A stretch of 64,000 nucleotides of DNA from NCBI RefSeq assembly GCF_029948125.1, contig NZ_JASAMB010000017.1, positions 62,001 through 126,000 of the forward strand, read 5' to 3'. The translations under genes were made by a program, and so were the position numbers. Shown here one piece after another: positions 44,118 through 52,810 of this stretch (position 1 is the first letter of the stretch; each line of letters begins with the position of its first letter). Under the pieces are notes generated by a model, which saw only the letters and a program-made list of their open reading frames with translations, did not search any database and was not told the origin of the DNA. The stretch comes from Catellatospora sp. KI3. GTDB taxonomy: Bacteria > Actinomycetota > Actinomycetes > Mycobacteriales > Micromonosporaceae.

Positions 44118-45938
44118 TCAGTCGGTGTCGAGGCCGCGGAGGATCAGGGGGAGGCGGGTGGTGCCCTCAGCGTCGATCACGATCGGGACGCCCCAGTCCT
44201 GCCGGGTGAGGTGGCACGCCGCGTGCTCGGCGTCGGCGTCGCACGTCGCCGCCTGAGCCACGACCTGCAGCACCCCGCGCGACACCGCCGGGTTCAGCAC
44301 CAGCCGCCGGCTCAGGCCGGTCGTGACGCCGCCGCCGTCGAGCAGCAGCTCGGCCGGGGACGCGGACACCTCCAGCCGGGTCGGGTCACCGAAGCTGTTG
44401 TCGAGCTTCTGGCCCGGCGCGGGCGTGAAGATGACGTCCAGGGTCACCTCGCCGGGGGCCAGCAGCGCCGGCGGGCGCTCGACCTTGTGCCGGACGCCGT
44501 CGACGTACGCGGTGAGGGTCTGGGCCAGCGCGACCAGCCGGTGCGCGGCCGACTCGACCACGAGCACGTTCCCGTCGGCGGTCGCCACGATGTCGCTCGG
44601 TTCGGCCAGGTTCCGCTCGACCGTGGAGACCACGCCGTCGGCATACCGCCGGACCGCCCCGTTGTACGTGTCGGCGATCAGCACGGAGCCGTCCGCCAGC
44701 GCGCACACGCCGAGCGGGTGCTGCAGCAGCGCCTCGTCGGCCGAGCCGTCGACGTGGCCGAAGTCGAACAGCCCCTGGCCGACGGCGGTGTGCAGCACGC
44801 CGTCCTCGATCCAGCGCAGCGCGCTGGTCTCCGAGTCGGCCAGCCACAGTCTGCGGCCGTCGGGCGAGACGGACAGCCCGGAGGGCTGGGCCAGCCACAC
44901 GTCGGGCAGCGGGCCGTCGCGCAGGGCCTCGACCGTGGTGCCCGCGTACACCCCGATGGTCCGCTTGACCGGGTCGAACCACCACAGGGTATGGGTGCCC
45001 GCCATCGCGACGATGACCTTGCCGTCGTAGTACGCGACGTCCCAGGGTGAGGAGAGGTCCGTGGCGCGGGCGTCGTGGGCGTGGTCGTCCACGCTGGACC
45101 GCCGCTGCCGCCCGGTGCCCGCGACCGTGGTCACGCTCCAGTCGGCGAGCTTCACCCCGCGCAGCAGGTGGTTGACCGTGTCGGCGACGACGATGTCGTA
45201 CCCGACGAGTTCGGCGACGGACTGCGGCAGCGCGCACATGCCCTGCGGCTCGGAGAACGAGGCCCGGTCGGCGGTGCCGTCGGCGCGGCCCCGGCTGCCG
45301 GTGCCGATCCGCTGGGTGACCTGCGCCAGGGTCGGGTCGAGCAGGGCCAGGCTGTGCCGGGCGGAGTCGGACACCAGCACCCGGCCGTCGGGCAGCGGCA
45401 GCGCCTTGCCCGGGAAGCGGAGCAGGGTGTCGGACGGCGGCGGCGGGACGAACGGGCCGTCGCCCCGGTGCAGCGTGCCCTTGGCCTCGTGCTCGGCGAT
45501 GAGCTGGTCGAGCAGCCGCACCAGGCCCTCGGCGTGGCCCTCGCCGGCCATCGAGGCGACCACGTAACCCTCGGGGTCGACCACGGCCAGGGTCGGCCAG
45601 GCCTTGGCGGCGTAGTGCTGCCAGGTGATCAGCTCGGGGTCGTCGAGGACCGGGTGGTCCACGCCGTAGCGCTCGACGGCGGCGGCGAGGGCCTGCGGGT
45701 CGCGCTCGTGCTCGAACTTGGGCGAGTGCACCCCGATGACGACGAGCACGTCAGCGTACTTCTGCTCCAGCGGACGCAGCTCGTCCAGGACGTGCAGGCA
45801 ATTGATACAGCAAAATGTCCAGAAATCCATCAAGACGATCTTGCCGCGTAGGTCCTTGAGGGTGAGTTCCCGGCCGCCGGTGTTCAGCCAGCCCCGTCCA
45901 CGCAGTTCAGGTGCGCGTACCCGCGAGATCGTCGCCAT
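44118..45938 (-). CDS. NHL-repeat protein with N-terminal thioredoxin-like domain
   Basis: 606 aa. The thioredoxin-like domain (about 1-160) has the redox site FWTFCCINCLHVL and a cis-Pro in KAWPTLAVVD. An NHL beta-propeller (about 175-480; ISDSARHSLALLD-type and IVVADTVNHLLRGV repeats) and a C-terminal beta domain follow, as in human NHLRC2. No signal peptide is visible, so it is probably cytoplasmic. ATG 45938 lies 7 nt after TAGGCT (45951-45946), a probable leaderless start. The physiological substrate is unknown. Confidence 0.92.
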   Translation of the reverse strand: MATISRVRAPELRGRGWLNTGGRELTLKDLRGKIVLMDFWTFCCINCLHVLDELRPLEQKYADVLVVIGVHSPKFEHERDPQALAAAVERYGVDHPVLDDPELITWQHYAAKAWPTLAVVDPEGYVVASMAGEGHAEGLVRLLDQLIAEHEAKGTLHRGDGPFVPPPPSDTLLRFPGKALPLPDGRVLVSDSARHSLALLDPTLAQVTQRIGTGSRGRADGTADRASFSEPQGMCALPQSVAELVGYDIVVADTVNHLLRGVKLADWSVTTVAGTGRQRRSSVDDHAHDARATDLSSPWDVAYYDGKVIVAMAGTHTLWWFDPVKRTIGVYAGTTVEALRDGPLPDVWLAQPSGLSVSPDGRRLWLADSETSALRWIEDGVLHTAVGQGLFDFGHVDGSADEALLQHPLGVCALADGSVLIADTYNGAVRRYADGVVSTVERNLAEPSDIVATADGNVLVVESAAHRLVALAQTLTAYVDGVRHKVERPPALLAPGEVTLDVIFTPAPGQKLDNSFGDPTRLEVSASPAELLLDGGGVTTGLSRRLVLNPAVSRGVLQVVAQAATCDADAEHAACHLTRQDWGVPIVIDAEGTTRLPLILRGLDTD

Positions 45939-45989
45939 GACCGCAAGCCTAGCCAGCCCCCCGCCCGTCCTCTCCCCGCGGGGACCTGG

Positions 45990-46053
45990 CTGCAGTTTCG
46001 GGGAAAGTGCTGGAATGCGCGACCCGATTAGAGCACTTTCCCCGAAACTGCAG
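45990..46053. repeat. Dispersed palindrome family A, copy 5
   Basis: Perfect 21-bp arms with core CTGCAGTTTCGGGGAAAGTG and complement around a 22-nt loop. Its right end is 6 bp from the MFS gene stop, where it can serve as that gene's terminator. Confidence 0.9.
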
Positions 46054-46058
46054 TCTCG

Positions 46059-47339
46059 TCAGGCGGGGGAGAGGACGGGGACGGGGGTGGGGGTGGGGAG
46101 GCCGTCCTGGGCGGGGGTGATGAGGGTGCGGAGGGAGTAGGCGACGGCGGAGGCGGCCAGGCAGCCGGTCGCGACCAGAATGATCCACAGCCCGCCCAGC
46201 CCAGCCGCCAGCAGCGGTCCGGCGCTGACCGGGGCGATGACGGCCGAGACACCCCACACCATCGACGACAGCGCGTTGTAGCGCCCGCGCAGTTCGTCGC
46301 TGGCCAGCTCGTTGACCAGGGCCGGGTTGATCGGTGACAGGAGCGTCTCGCCGAGGGCGAAGATGCCGCCGAACGCGATCACACCGACGGCGCTGACGAC
46401 GGTGCTGCGGCCGTCGACGTACCCGGCGATGCCGAGGACCAGCCAGGCGGTGGCGAACAGGGCGCCGACGGTCATCAGCGCCCGGGTCCGGCTGCGGCCC
46501 TGCAGCAGCCGGATGACCAGCAGCTGGGCCACCACGATCACGATGGTGTTGGCGGTGAACGAGTAGCCGACGATCTGCGTACTGGCCCCGGCGACCTTGG
46601 TCGCGAAGCCGGTGAAGCCCACCTCCAGCTGCGCGTATCCGGAGACCGTCAGCAGCACGCTGAACAGCATCAGGCGGCGGAACGGGCGGTGCCGCAGCAC
46701 TTCGGCGTACCCCCGGCGCTCCTTGGGCCCCGTGGCCGCGCGTTCGGTCGCGACCAGGCGCCGCCCGACCTTGGGCATGGTCAGCAGGATCAGGAACGGG
46801 CCCGCGTAGCAGAGCATGTCGGCGACGTAGATGAACTGGAACGTGCCCGGCCGGGTCACGTCCACGACCGTGCCGGCCACCGCCGAGCCGATGCCGATGC
46901 CCAGGTTGAGCAGCGCGAACTGCAGCCCGAAGACCCGCTGGCGCTCCTGGTCGCCGGTCAGCGTGGTCATGATCGTGTTCTGTCCGGCCCAGATGGCGGC
47001 GCCGCCGAGGCCGCACACCGTAAGCGAGGCGAATGCCTGCCAGACGGTGCCGACCAGGGCCAGCGAACCGGAGCCGAGGGAGGACAGGGCCAGCGCGGGC
47101 AGCACCACGCGGCGGGCGCCGTACCGGTCGATCAGGGTGCCGCCCAGCGGCGCCAGCAGCAGGGTGAGCAGTCCGAACCAGCCGATGGCAAGGCCGGCGG
47201 TGGCGCCGGGCAGGTGCCGTACCTCGGTCAGGTAGATGTAGAGGAACGGCAGCGTCAGCCCTCGGCCGAGCGAGGAGAAGAGGGTGCCGACGAGCTGGCG
47301 CCGGGCCTCCGGGCGGGCTGGCAGGGCATCGCGCAACAT
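46059..47339 (-). CDS. Major facilitator superfamily transporter
   Basis: 426 aa with about 12 membrane helices and the MFS loop motifs GTLIDRYGARRVVLP (motif A, between helices 2 and 3) and GRYNALSSMVWG in the second half. A likely drug/H+ or metabolite exporter; the substrate cannot be told. ATG 47339. Flanked downstream by palindrome A5 and upstream by the terminator of the next gene. Confidence 0.93.
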   Translation of the reverse strand: MLRDALPARPEARRQLVGTLFSSLGRGLTLPFLYIYLTEVRHLPGATAGLAIGWFGLLTLLLAPLGGTLIDRYGARRVVLPALALSSLGSGSLALVGTVWQAFASLTVCGLGGAAIWAGQNTIMTTLTGDQERQRVFGLQFALLNLGIGIGSAVAGTVVDVTRPGTFQFIYVADMLCYAGPFLILLTMPKVGRRLVATERAATGPKERRGYAEVLRHRPFRRLMLFSVLLTVSGYAQLEVGFTGFATKVAGASTQIVGYSFTANTIVIVVAQLLVIRLLQGRSRTRALMTVGALFATAWLVLGIAGYVDGRSTVVSAVGVIAFGGIFALGETLLSPINPALVNELASDELRGRYNALSSMVWGVSAVIAPVSAGPLLAAGLGGLWIILVATGCLAASAVAYSLRTLITPAQDGLPTPTPVPVLSPA

Positions 47340-47378
47340 GGGGCCAGTCTGGTCGCCCGGTGTGACGTTGCGCGACCG

Positions 47379-47416
47379 ATAAAAACGGCCCAGTGGTCAG
47401 GATCACTGGGCCGTTT
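47379..47416 (-). terminator. Intrinsic terminator of the 800-aa membrane protein gene
   Basis: Stem AAACGGCCCAGTG/CACTGGGCCGTTT (13 bp) with an 8-nt loop. On the minus strand it is followed by TTTAT. It lies 26 nt after the stop codon at 47442. Confidence 0.92.
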
Positions 47417-47441
47417 CGGTGCTTACGAAGCAGTGCTGTGA

Positions 47442-49844
47442 CTAGGGCGTGGGCTCCGTCGACGGGGCGGCGGAGGGCGCGGTGCCGGTGCCCGCCGTGC
47501 CGGGTGCGAGGCAGAGGACCTTGCTACCCACGGTCACGTGCGGCTGCTGCTTGTCGGGGCACTGGTCGACGGCGTCGGTCACCGACACCACCGAGAACGC
47601 GCCCTCGTCCCCGCACGCGGCGGCGACCGCGGCGTTGCCGCTCTGCTTGAGGCAGTCGCCGACGCCGAAGGTGTCCGAGCCGTCGTCCGACATCAGCTTC
47701 TGTACGCCGATGAGCAGCCCGAACGCGACAGTCAGCAGCAGTACGCAGCCGATGACGACACCGATGATCAGTCGGCCGCTGCGCACCGGCTTCGGCTCGA
47801 TCGCCCCGGTCTCGTCCGGCTTGAACTTGTCGAACTTGGCCTGGTCGCCACCGGGCGGCGGCGGCGAGTCCACCGGCGGGCGCTGCCCGGGCACCAGGCC
47901 GACCGGGCCCTGGTTGCTGGGCTGCGGCCACTGCTGCTGCGGCTTGGCCTGGGCGACCGGCGCGGACGTCTGGGCGGGGGCCGGACCACCGGGGTAGTAC
48001 TGCGGACCCGGCGGCGGCGCGGGCGGCGCGGCCACCGGCGGCTGCAGCAGGTCGCCGTAGGCGGGCTGACGTCCGCCGCGGGCCGGTGCGACCGGCGCGG
48101 CCTCAGCGGCCTGCGGCGGCACCGGGGCGGGCGGCGGCGGCGACTGCGGCGCGGTCTGCACGGGCGGCGCCTGCTCGGCGGGCTGCGCCGGACGGGCGCC
48201 GTAGACGGTGGAGGAGCGCGCGATCGGCGGTGCCGCGTGCGGCTCGGCCGGGGCGACCTGGGGGGCGGAGACCGACGCGCGGGCGGTGGCCCGGGCGGCG
48301 CCCTGCGCGGGCACGGCGGCGGCACCGCTCGCGGCCTGTGGCGGCACCGGGGCGGCCGCGGTCGGGGGTGCTGCGGCCGGAGCCGGAGCCGGTTCGGCCT
48401 CGACGGGCGGCGTCACCGAAGCCGAGCCGTACACGCGCGGCGGCGGCTTGGGCAGCGACACGTTCTCCTCGGGCGCGATGCGGCTGCTCACGGGCACCGC
48501 GGCGCTCGCGGTCCCCACGCTGGCCGAACCGACGCCGGCCGAACCGACACTCGCGGAGCCGACACTCGCGGAGCCGACACTCGCGGAGCCGACGCTGGCC
48601 GTGCCGACGCTGGCCCGGGCCACCGACGGGGGCGGCGTGACCGGGATGGCGGCCGCCGGCGGCGTGCTGACCGGAGTGGACGCGGCGGGCGGGGTGCTCA
48701 CCGGCGTCGAGTACGCGGGCGGGGTGCTCGCCGGACGGGCCTCGTACGACGGCGGAGCACTGGCTGGCCGCGACTCGTAGGCGGGCGGGGTGCTGGCGGG
48801 GCGGGCCTCGTACGCGGGCGGGGTGCTCGCCGGGCGGGCCTCGTACGCGGGCTCGGGGTCCATCAGCGCGGCGACCGCGGGCGGCGGGGTCCACGGGCCG
48901 CTCGGCGCGGCGGGCTTCGGGCTGTCCCCGGCCGCGAACGCGGCCCACGAGGCCGAGCCCGTCGGCTCCGGTGCCGCCGGCTCGGGCTGCGCGACGGCGC
49001 TCGGCTCGGGCTGCGAGAAGTCGGAGTAGTCGGGCCACTGCTGCTCGGCGCGGGCGGGCTCGGCCGGCGGCGCGCTCCACGGCCGCTCGGCGGGCGCGGC
49101 GTTCCACGCGGGTTCGGCGGGTGCGGCGGCGGCCTGCCACTGGTCGGCCGACGGCGTCTGCCACGACGGCTCGGCCGGGGCCTGCCAGGCGGGCTCGGCG
49201 GCGGGCGCGGCCGGGGCGGCGTTCCAGGCCGGTTCCGCGGGGGCGGCGTTCCAGGCGGGCTCGGCCGGAGCGGGCGTCCACTGCGGCTCGGCCGGGGCGG
49301 GGGCCCACTGCGGCTCGGCGGGGGCGGCGTTCCACGCGGGCTCGGCCGGGGTCTGCCAGGACGGGGTCTCGGCGGGCGTCTGCCACGACTGCTCGGCTGC
49401 CGGGGTCTGCCAGGACGGCTGCTCGGCCTGCGGGGTCTGCCACGCGGGCTCGGCCGGGGCCGGGGTCCACTGCGGCTCGGCGGGCGCGGACTGCCAGGAC
49501 GGCTCCGCGGGTTCGGCCGGGGGCGCCACGAACGGCTCGTGTGCGGCGAACGCCGAGGACATCTCGTGGCGTACGCCGGGGATCGGGACCACGGCCGGGG
49601 CGGGCACGTACGGCTGGGGCTCCTCGGCGGCGGGCGCGGAGGCGGCCGGGTCGGCCGGGAATCCGGCGAACGAGGACGGGGCGGCCGAGTCCGGCGGGAA
49701 GTCCGACTGGGCCTGGCTGCCGTACGGGGTGAAGACCGGGAACTCCTCGGGTGCCGGCGGCGCCTCGAACAGCCCGTATCCACCCTGCCGTTCGTTCGCG
49801 TCAGCCGGCGGCCAGCCGGACTGCTGCGATCCCTCGGACGTCAT
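47442..49844 (-). CDS. Long Pro/Ala-rich membrane protein with Trp repeats and LppU-like C-terminal domain
   Basis: 800 aa. About 680 residues are cytoplasmic and low-complexity: a Trp-spaced block (PAEPQWTPAPAEPAW-type, roughly 20 Trp between about 120 and 290), a YEARPASTPPA block, an ASVGSASVG block and a Pro/Ala/Gln tail. One membrane helix (RLIIGVVIGCVLLLTVAFGL) is followed by a short outer domain with three or four Cys (VGDCLKQ, AAACGDEGAF, DQCPDK, VLCLAPG), similar to LppU/SCO3897-family domains. ATG 49844 has GGGAGG upstream. The function is unknown. The long disordered part may act as a scaffold or phosphorylation target (inference). Confidence 0.85.
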   Translation of the reverse strand: MTSEGSQQSGWPPADANERQGGYGLFEAPPAPEEFPVFTPYGSQAQSDFPPDSAAPSSFAGFPADPAASAPAAEEPQPYVPAPAVVPIPGVRHEMSSAFAAHEPFVAPPAEPAEPSWQSAPAEPQWTPAPAEPAWQTPQAEQPSWQTPAAEQSWQTPAETPSWQTPAEPAWNAAPAEPQWAPAPAEPQWTPAPAEPAWNAAPAEPAWNAAPAAPAAEPAWQAPAEPSWQTPSADQWQAAAAPAEPAWNAAPAERPWSAPPAEPARAEQQWPDYSDFSQPEPSAVAQPEPAAPEPTGSASWAAFAAGDSPKPAAPSGPWTPPPAVAALMDPEPAYEARPASTPPAYEARPASTPPAYESRPASAPPSYEARPASTPPAYSTPVSTPPAASTPVSTPPAAAIPVTPPPSVARASVGTASVGSASVGSASVGSASVGSAGVGSASVGTASAAVPVSSRIAPEENVSLPKPPPRVYGSASVTPPVEAEPAPAPAAAPPTAAAPVPPQAASGAAAVPAQGAARATARASVSAPQVAPAEPHAAPPIARSSTVYGARPAQPAEQAPPVQTAPQSPPPPAPVPPQAAEAAPVAPARGGRQPAYGDLLQPPVAAPPAPPPGPQYYPGGPAPAQTSAPVAQAKPQQQWPQPSNQGPVGLVPGQRPPVDSPPPPGGDQAKFDKFKPDETGAIEPKPVRSGRLIIGVVIGCVLLLTVAFGLLIGVQKLMSDDGSDTFGVGDCLKQSGNAAVAAACGDEGAFSVVSVTDAVDQCPDKQQPHVTVGSKVLCLAPGTAGTGTAPSAAPSTEPTP

Positions 49845-50043
49845 ATGCGCACGCCTCCCTCTCCGATGCCACCCCTCCAGGCGACAGCGCGGGAGTTGCG
49901 CAGCGTCACGCGGCCGAGGGGTGGCGGCCGTGCCCACCGTACCGGTCCCGCCGCCCGACCGGAATACGGGTGGCCCCGCCGCCGATGTGACCGGTCCCTA
50001 TGGCCGATCGCCCGCTACCGGTATGGACGGGCCCCGAACGCGC

Positions 50044-50079
50044 TGCAGCCCCGCGCGGCTCGGGGCCGGCGGGGCTGCA
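50044..50079 (-). terminator. Hairpin after the 45-aa ORF
   Basis: An 11-bp stem TGCAGCCCCGC with its complement around a 14-nt GC-rich loop, 26 nt after the stop at 50106 on the minus strand. Confidence 0.55.
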
Positions 50080-50105
50080 ACGGTTTTGGAGGAGGAGAAA
50101 GTCGC

Positions 50106-50243
50106 TCAGCGCATGAAGACGCTGGTGATGGGGTCGCGCATCGCACCGGCGGCGCGGCTGCGCTGCGCACGCTCGCGGTGGGCGCGCTCGAGGTGGATCT
50201 GCTCGGCGCTGCGGGTCTTCCGCATCTTGTCCATGATGCTCAT
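50106..50243 (-). CDS. Small charged protein, 45 aa, unknown
   Basis: MSIMDKMRKTRSAEQIHLER followed by alternating Arg/Ala/Glu and ending ITSVFMR. Predicted to be one amphipathic helix. ATG 50243 or ATG 50234; neither has a strong ribosome site. Its stop is followed by a hairpin, and the gap around it has no other gene. Codon pattern and Met-Lys-Arg composition look gene-like, but no family is recognised. Confidence 0.45.
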   Translation of the reverse strand: MSIMDKMRKTRSAEQIHLERAHRERAQRSRAAGAMRDPITSVFMR

Positions 50244-50384
50244 GCCGACTATTACATCGCATCGTCCCCATCAGTTCCACCGATTATTCGGTGTGCTCAG
50301 ACACATTCCGAAGAATCTAAAGTCAACTGCCCGACAGAGCTTCGCTCATCCACCACTTACCGTCAGTCACCGCTGCACGGTCGG

Positions 50385-51995
50385 TCACCGTTTCGGGGTC
50401 ACCATGGCGAGCAGCTCCGGCTGCCGCCGGTCCAGGGCGTCACCGGCGGTGAGCGCACCGAGCCAGGCCGCGCCCAGGCCGTACGCCAGCCCGACGGGCA
50501 GCGCCAGCGCCGAGCCGACCGGGCCGCCGAACGCCGCCAGCAGGAACACCGGCGCGGCCAGCACCGGACCGGCGATCATCGCGGCCATGGCGAGCAGGCT
50601 CTTGGCCACGCCGGTGCCGGTGTTGATGGCGAACGGGTTCTGCGTCTCCGGCAGCGCGTAGGCGCCCCACACCGACAGGTGCAGGCAGCAGGCCAGGCCG
50701 GTGCCGTACGCGGCCAGCGGCACCCCGAGCACCGCGGGCAGCTCGGCCGGGTGCCCGCGCAGCACCACCGTCAGCGCGACGACGCTGAGCAGCACCGGCA
50801 GCACCAGCCACGAATACGCCATGGCCCGCGCGCGCAGCTCCAGCCGCCCCGGGATGCCGGCGACCACCTGCGCCGCGTACGCGCTGCCGTCGTACCCGAA
50901 CTGGTTGGCGATGCCGACGGAGGCGAGCGTGCCGACGCCGACCATGGTCAGCAGCTGCACGGCCATCGGCAGCTGCTTGTCTCCGGCGGCGGGGCCGACG
51001 TTGAGCATCACCGGCAGGAAGATGCCGACCACCGCGAAGGTGATCAGGCTGGCCCGGCGGCGCGCGTCGCGCAGCCAGTACCGCAGTTCCCGCACCAGCA
51101 TCGCGCCGTACGCGGTGCGCGGTGCGCGGCTGCGCCGGAAGAACCTGGCCGTCGGGCTGCCCGCGCGTGCCGGACCGGTGCCGCTGCCGCCGCCGTCGCC
51201 GGCCGAACCGACCATGGCCGACTCCAGCGACGTGCTCCACCACCACGCCAGCAGCACGATCACGGCGGCCGTCAGCGCCAGCCGCCCCGCGACCGCGGCC
51301 CAGTCGCCCGCCACCGCGTCCTGGCCGACCACGTACGGCGCGCCGAAGGGCGTCCAGCCGAGCACCCGCGCGATCGACTCCAGGCGGTCCATGCCGACGG
51401 ACTGGGCCCCGGAGTTGATCGCGTACTGGATCGGGCCGAGCGAGGCGGCCAGCACGGCCAGCACCACCGCAGCCAGGTCACGGGTGCGCCGGGCACGCAG
51501 GGCCCGGGCGAAGCCGCTGGTCACCGCGCGGCTCATCAGCACGCACAGCACCAGCCCGAGCAGCACGCCGACGGCACCGACCGCACCGGCCGCCGGGCCG
51601 CCCTCGATCGCCGCGCCGACCGCCAGGCCGGAGGTGGCCAGCAGCGTCGCGGCGGCGGGCACGCCGATGAGCGCGCCGACCAGCAGCCCGCGCAGCAGCA
51701 CCAGCTTCGGGATCGGCAGCAGCGCGAACCGGGCCGGGTCCAGGGTCTCGTCGACGCCGAACCACACCAGCGGCATGAGCAGCCAGGCCAGCGCCAGCAG
51801 CGTCCCGCCGTACGCGGGCGCCAGCGCCAGGCCGTCGTGCCCGGCCGTCATCGCGGCCAGGAACAGCAGGAACGCCAGCGCGCCGTAGAACAGGGCACCG
51901 AGCAGGCCGAGCACGAACATGAGGATCTTCGCGGGTCGGCCGCGGAAGCCGTTGCGCAGCGTACGCAGCTTGAGCTTGGCGAAGGTCAGAGCCAT
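50385..51995 (-). CDS. ABC-2 type exporter permease
   Basis: 536 aa with about 12 membrane helices in two blocks (about 25-235 and 300-520), separated by a Gly/Ser-rich hydrophilic loop (GSAGDGGGSGTG then RFFRRSRAPR). The start MALTFAKLKLRTLRNGFRGR is typical of the large ABC-2 permeases paired with DrrA-like ATPases. ATG 51995 overlaps the ATPase gene by 10 bp. Substrate unknown. Confidence 0.88.
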   Translation of the reverse strand: MALTFAKLKLRTLRNGFRGRPAKILMFVLGLLGALFYGALAFLLFLAAMTAGHDGLALAPAYGGTLLALAWLLMPLVWFGVDETLDPARFALLPIPKLVLLRGLLVGALIGVPAAATLLATSGLAVGAAIEGGPAAGAVGAVGVLLGLVLCVLMSRAVTSGFARALRARRTRDLAAVVLAVLAASLGPIQYAINSGAQSVGMDRLESIARVLGWTPFGAPYVVGQDAVAGDWAAVAGRLALTAAVIVLLAWWWSTSLESAMVGSAGDGGGSGTGPARAGSPTARFFRRSRAPRTAYGAMLVRELRYWLRDARRRASLITFAVVGIFLPVMLNVGPAAGDKQLPMAVQLLTMVGVGTLASVGIANQFGYDGSAYAAQVVAGIPGRLELRARAMAYSWLVLPVLLSVVALTVVLRGHPAELPAVLGVPLAAYGTGLACCLHLSVWGAYALPETQNPFAINTGTGVAKSLLAMAAMIAGPVLAAPVFLLAAFGGPVGSALALPVGLAYGLGAAWLGALTAGDALDRRQPELLAMVTPKR

Positions 51996-52741
51996 GACAG
52001 CTCCGAGCCGGTCGCCGTACGCCCGCCGACGATCTCGACGAAGGCCTCCTCGAGCGTGCGCTCGCCGCGCACCTCGTCGAGCGTGCCCACGGTGCGGATG
52101 CGGCCCGCGGCCATCACCGCCACGTGGCTGCACAGCCGCTCCACCACCTCCAGCACGTGACTGGAGAAGATCACCGTGCCGCCGCCAGCGACGTAGCGGG
52201 TCAGGATGTCGCGGATGGTCGCGCCGCTGACCGGGTCGACCGCCTCGAACGGTTCGTCCAGCACCAGCAGCCGGGGCGCGTGCAGCAGGGCGCAGGCCAG
52301 CGCGATCTTCTTCTTCATACCGGCCGAGTAGTCGATGACCAGGGTGCGGCCCGCGTCGGCCAGGGCGAGCACGTCCAGCAGCTCGGTGACGCGCTGGTCG
52401 ATCACGTCGGGCGCCAGCCCGCGCAGCAGGCCGTGGTAGGTCAGCAGCTCGGTGCCGTCGAGCCGGTCGAACAGCCGTACGCCGTCGGGCATCACGCCGA
52501 CCAGCGCCTTGGCCCGCACCGGGTCGGCCCACACGTCATGGCCGAGCACCAGCGCCCGGCCCGCGTCGGGCCGCAGCAGGCCGACCGCCATCGACAGGGT
52601 GGTGGTCTTGCCCGCGCCGTTCGGCCCGAGCAGGCCGAAGAAAGAGCCCGCCGGGACGGCCAGGTCCACGCCGTCCACAGCGAGCTTGGTGTCGAACTTC
52701 TTCACGAGCCCCTGAAGGGCGAAGGCGGCATCGGCTGTCAC
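51986..52741 (-). CDS. ABC transporter ATP-binding protein (DrrA/CcmA type)
   Basis: 251 aa. Walker A GPNGAGKTTT, a D-loop/Walker B LLVLDEPFEAVDP, and a degenerate signature DYSAGMKKKIALA in place of LSGGQ. The H-loop is IFSSHVLEVVE. GTG 52741 lies 7 nt after TACAGT (52754-52749), so the mRNA is probably leaderless. Paired with the permease downstream by a 10-bp overlap. Confidence 0.94.
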   Translation of the reverse strand: MTADAAFALQGLVKKFDTKLAVDGVDLAVPAGSFFGLLGPNGAGKTTTLSMAVGLLRPDAGRALVLGHDVWADPVRAKALVGVMPDGVRLFDRLDGTELLTYHGLLRGLAPDVIDQRVTELLDVLALADAGRTLVIDYSAGMKKKIALACALLHAPRLLVLDEPFEAVDPVSGATIRDILTRYVAGGGTVIFSSHVLEVVERLCSHVAVMAAGRIRTVGTLDEVRGERTLEEAFVEIVGGRTATGSELSWL

Positions 52742-52810
52742 CCGACCGACTGTAGACGCCCGTCCACAGGGGCAGAGTTCTGCGCCGATGCCGCCTTACG
52801 CAGTGACCGG

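Noticed and set aside
47538-52160. Very long plus-strand open frame (1540 codons)
   Set aside because: It runs antisense through the Pro/Ala-rich membrane protein and the ABC-2 permease. Its translation is Arg/Gly-rich with no domain, as expected from high GC at third positions.
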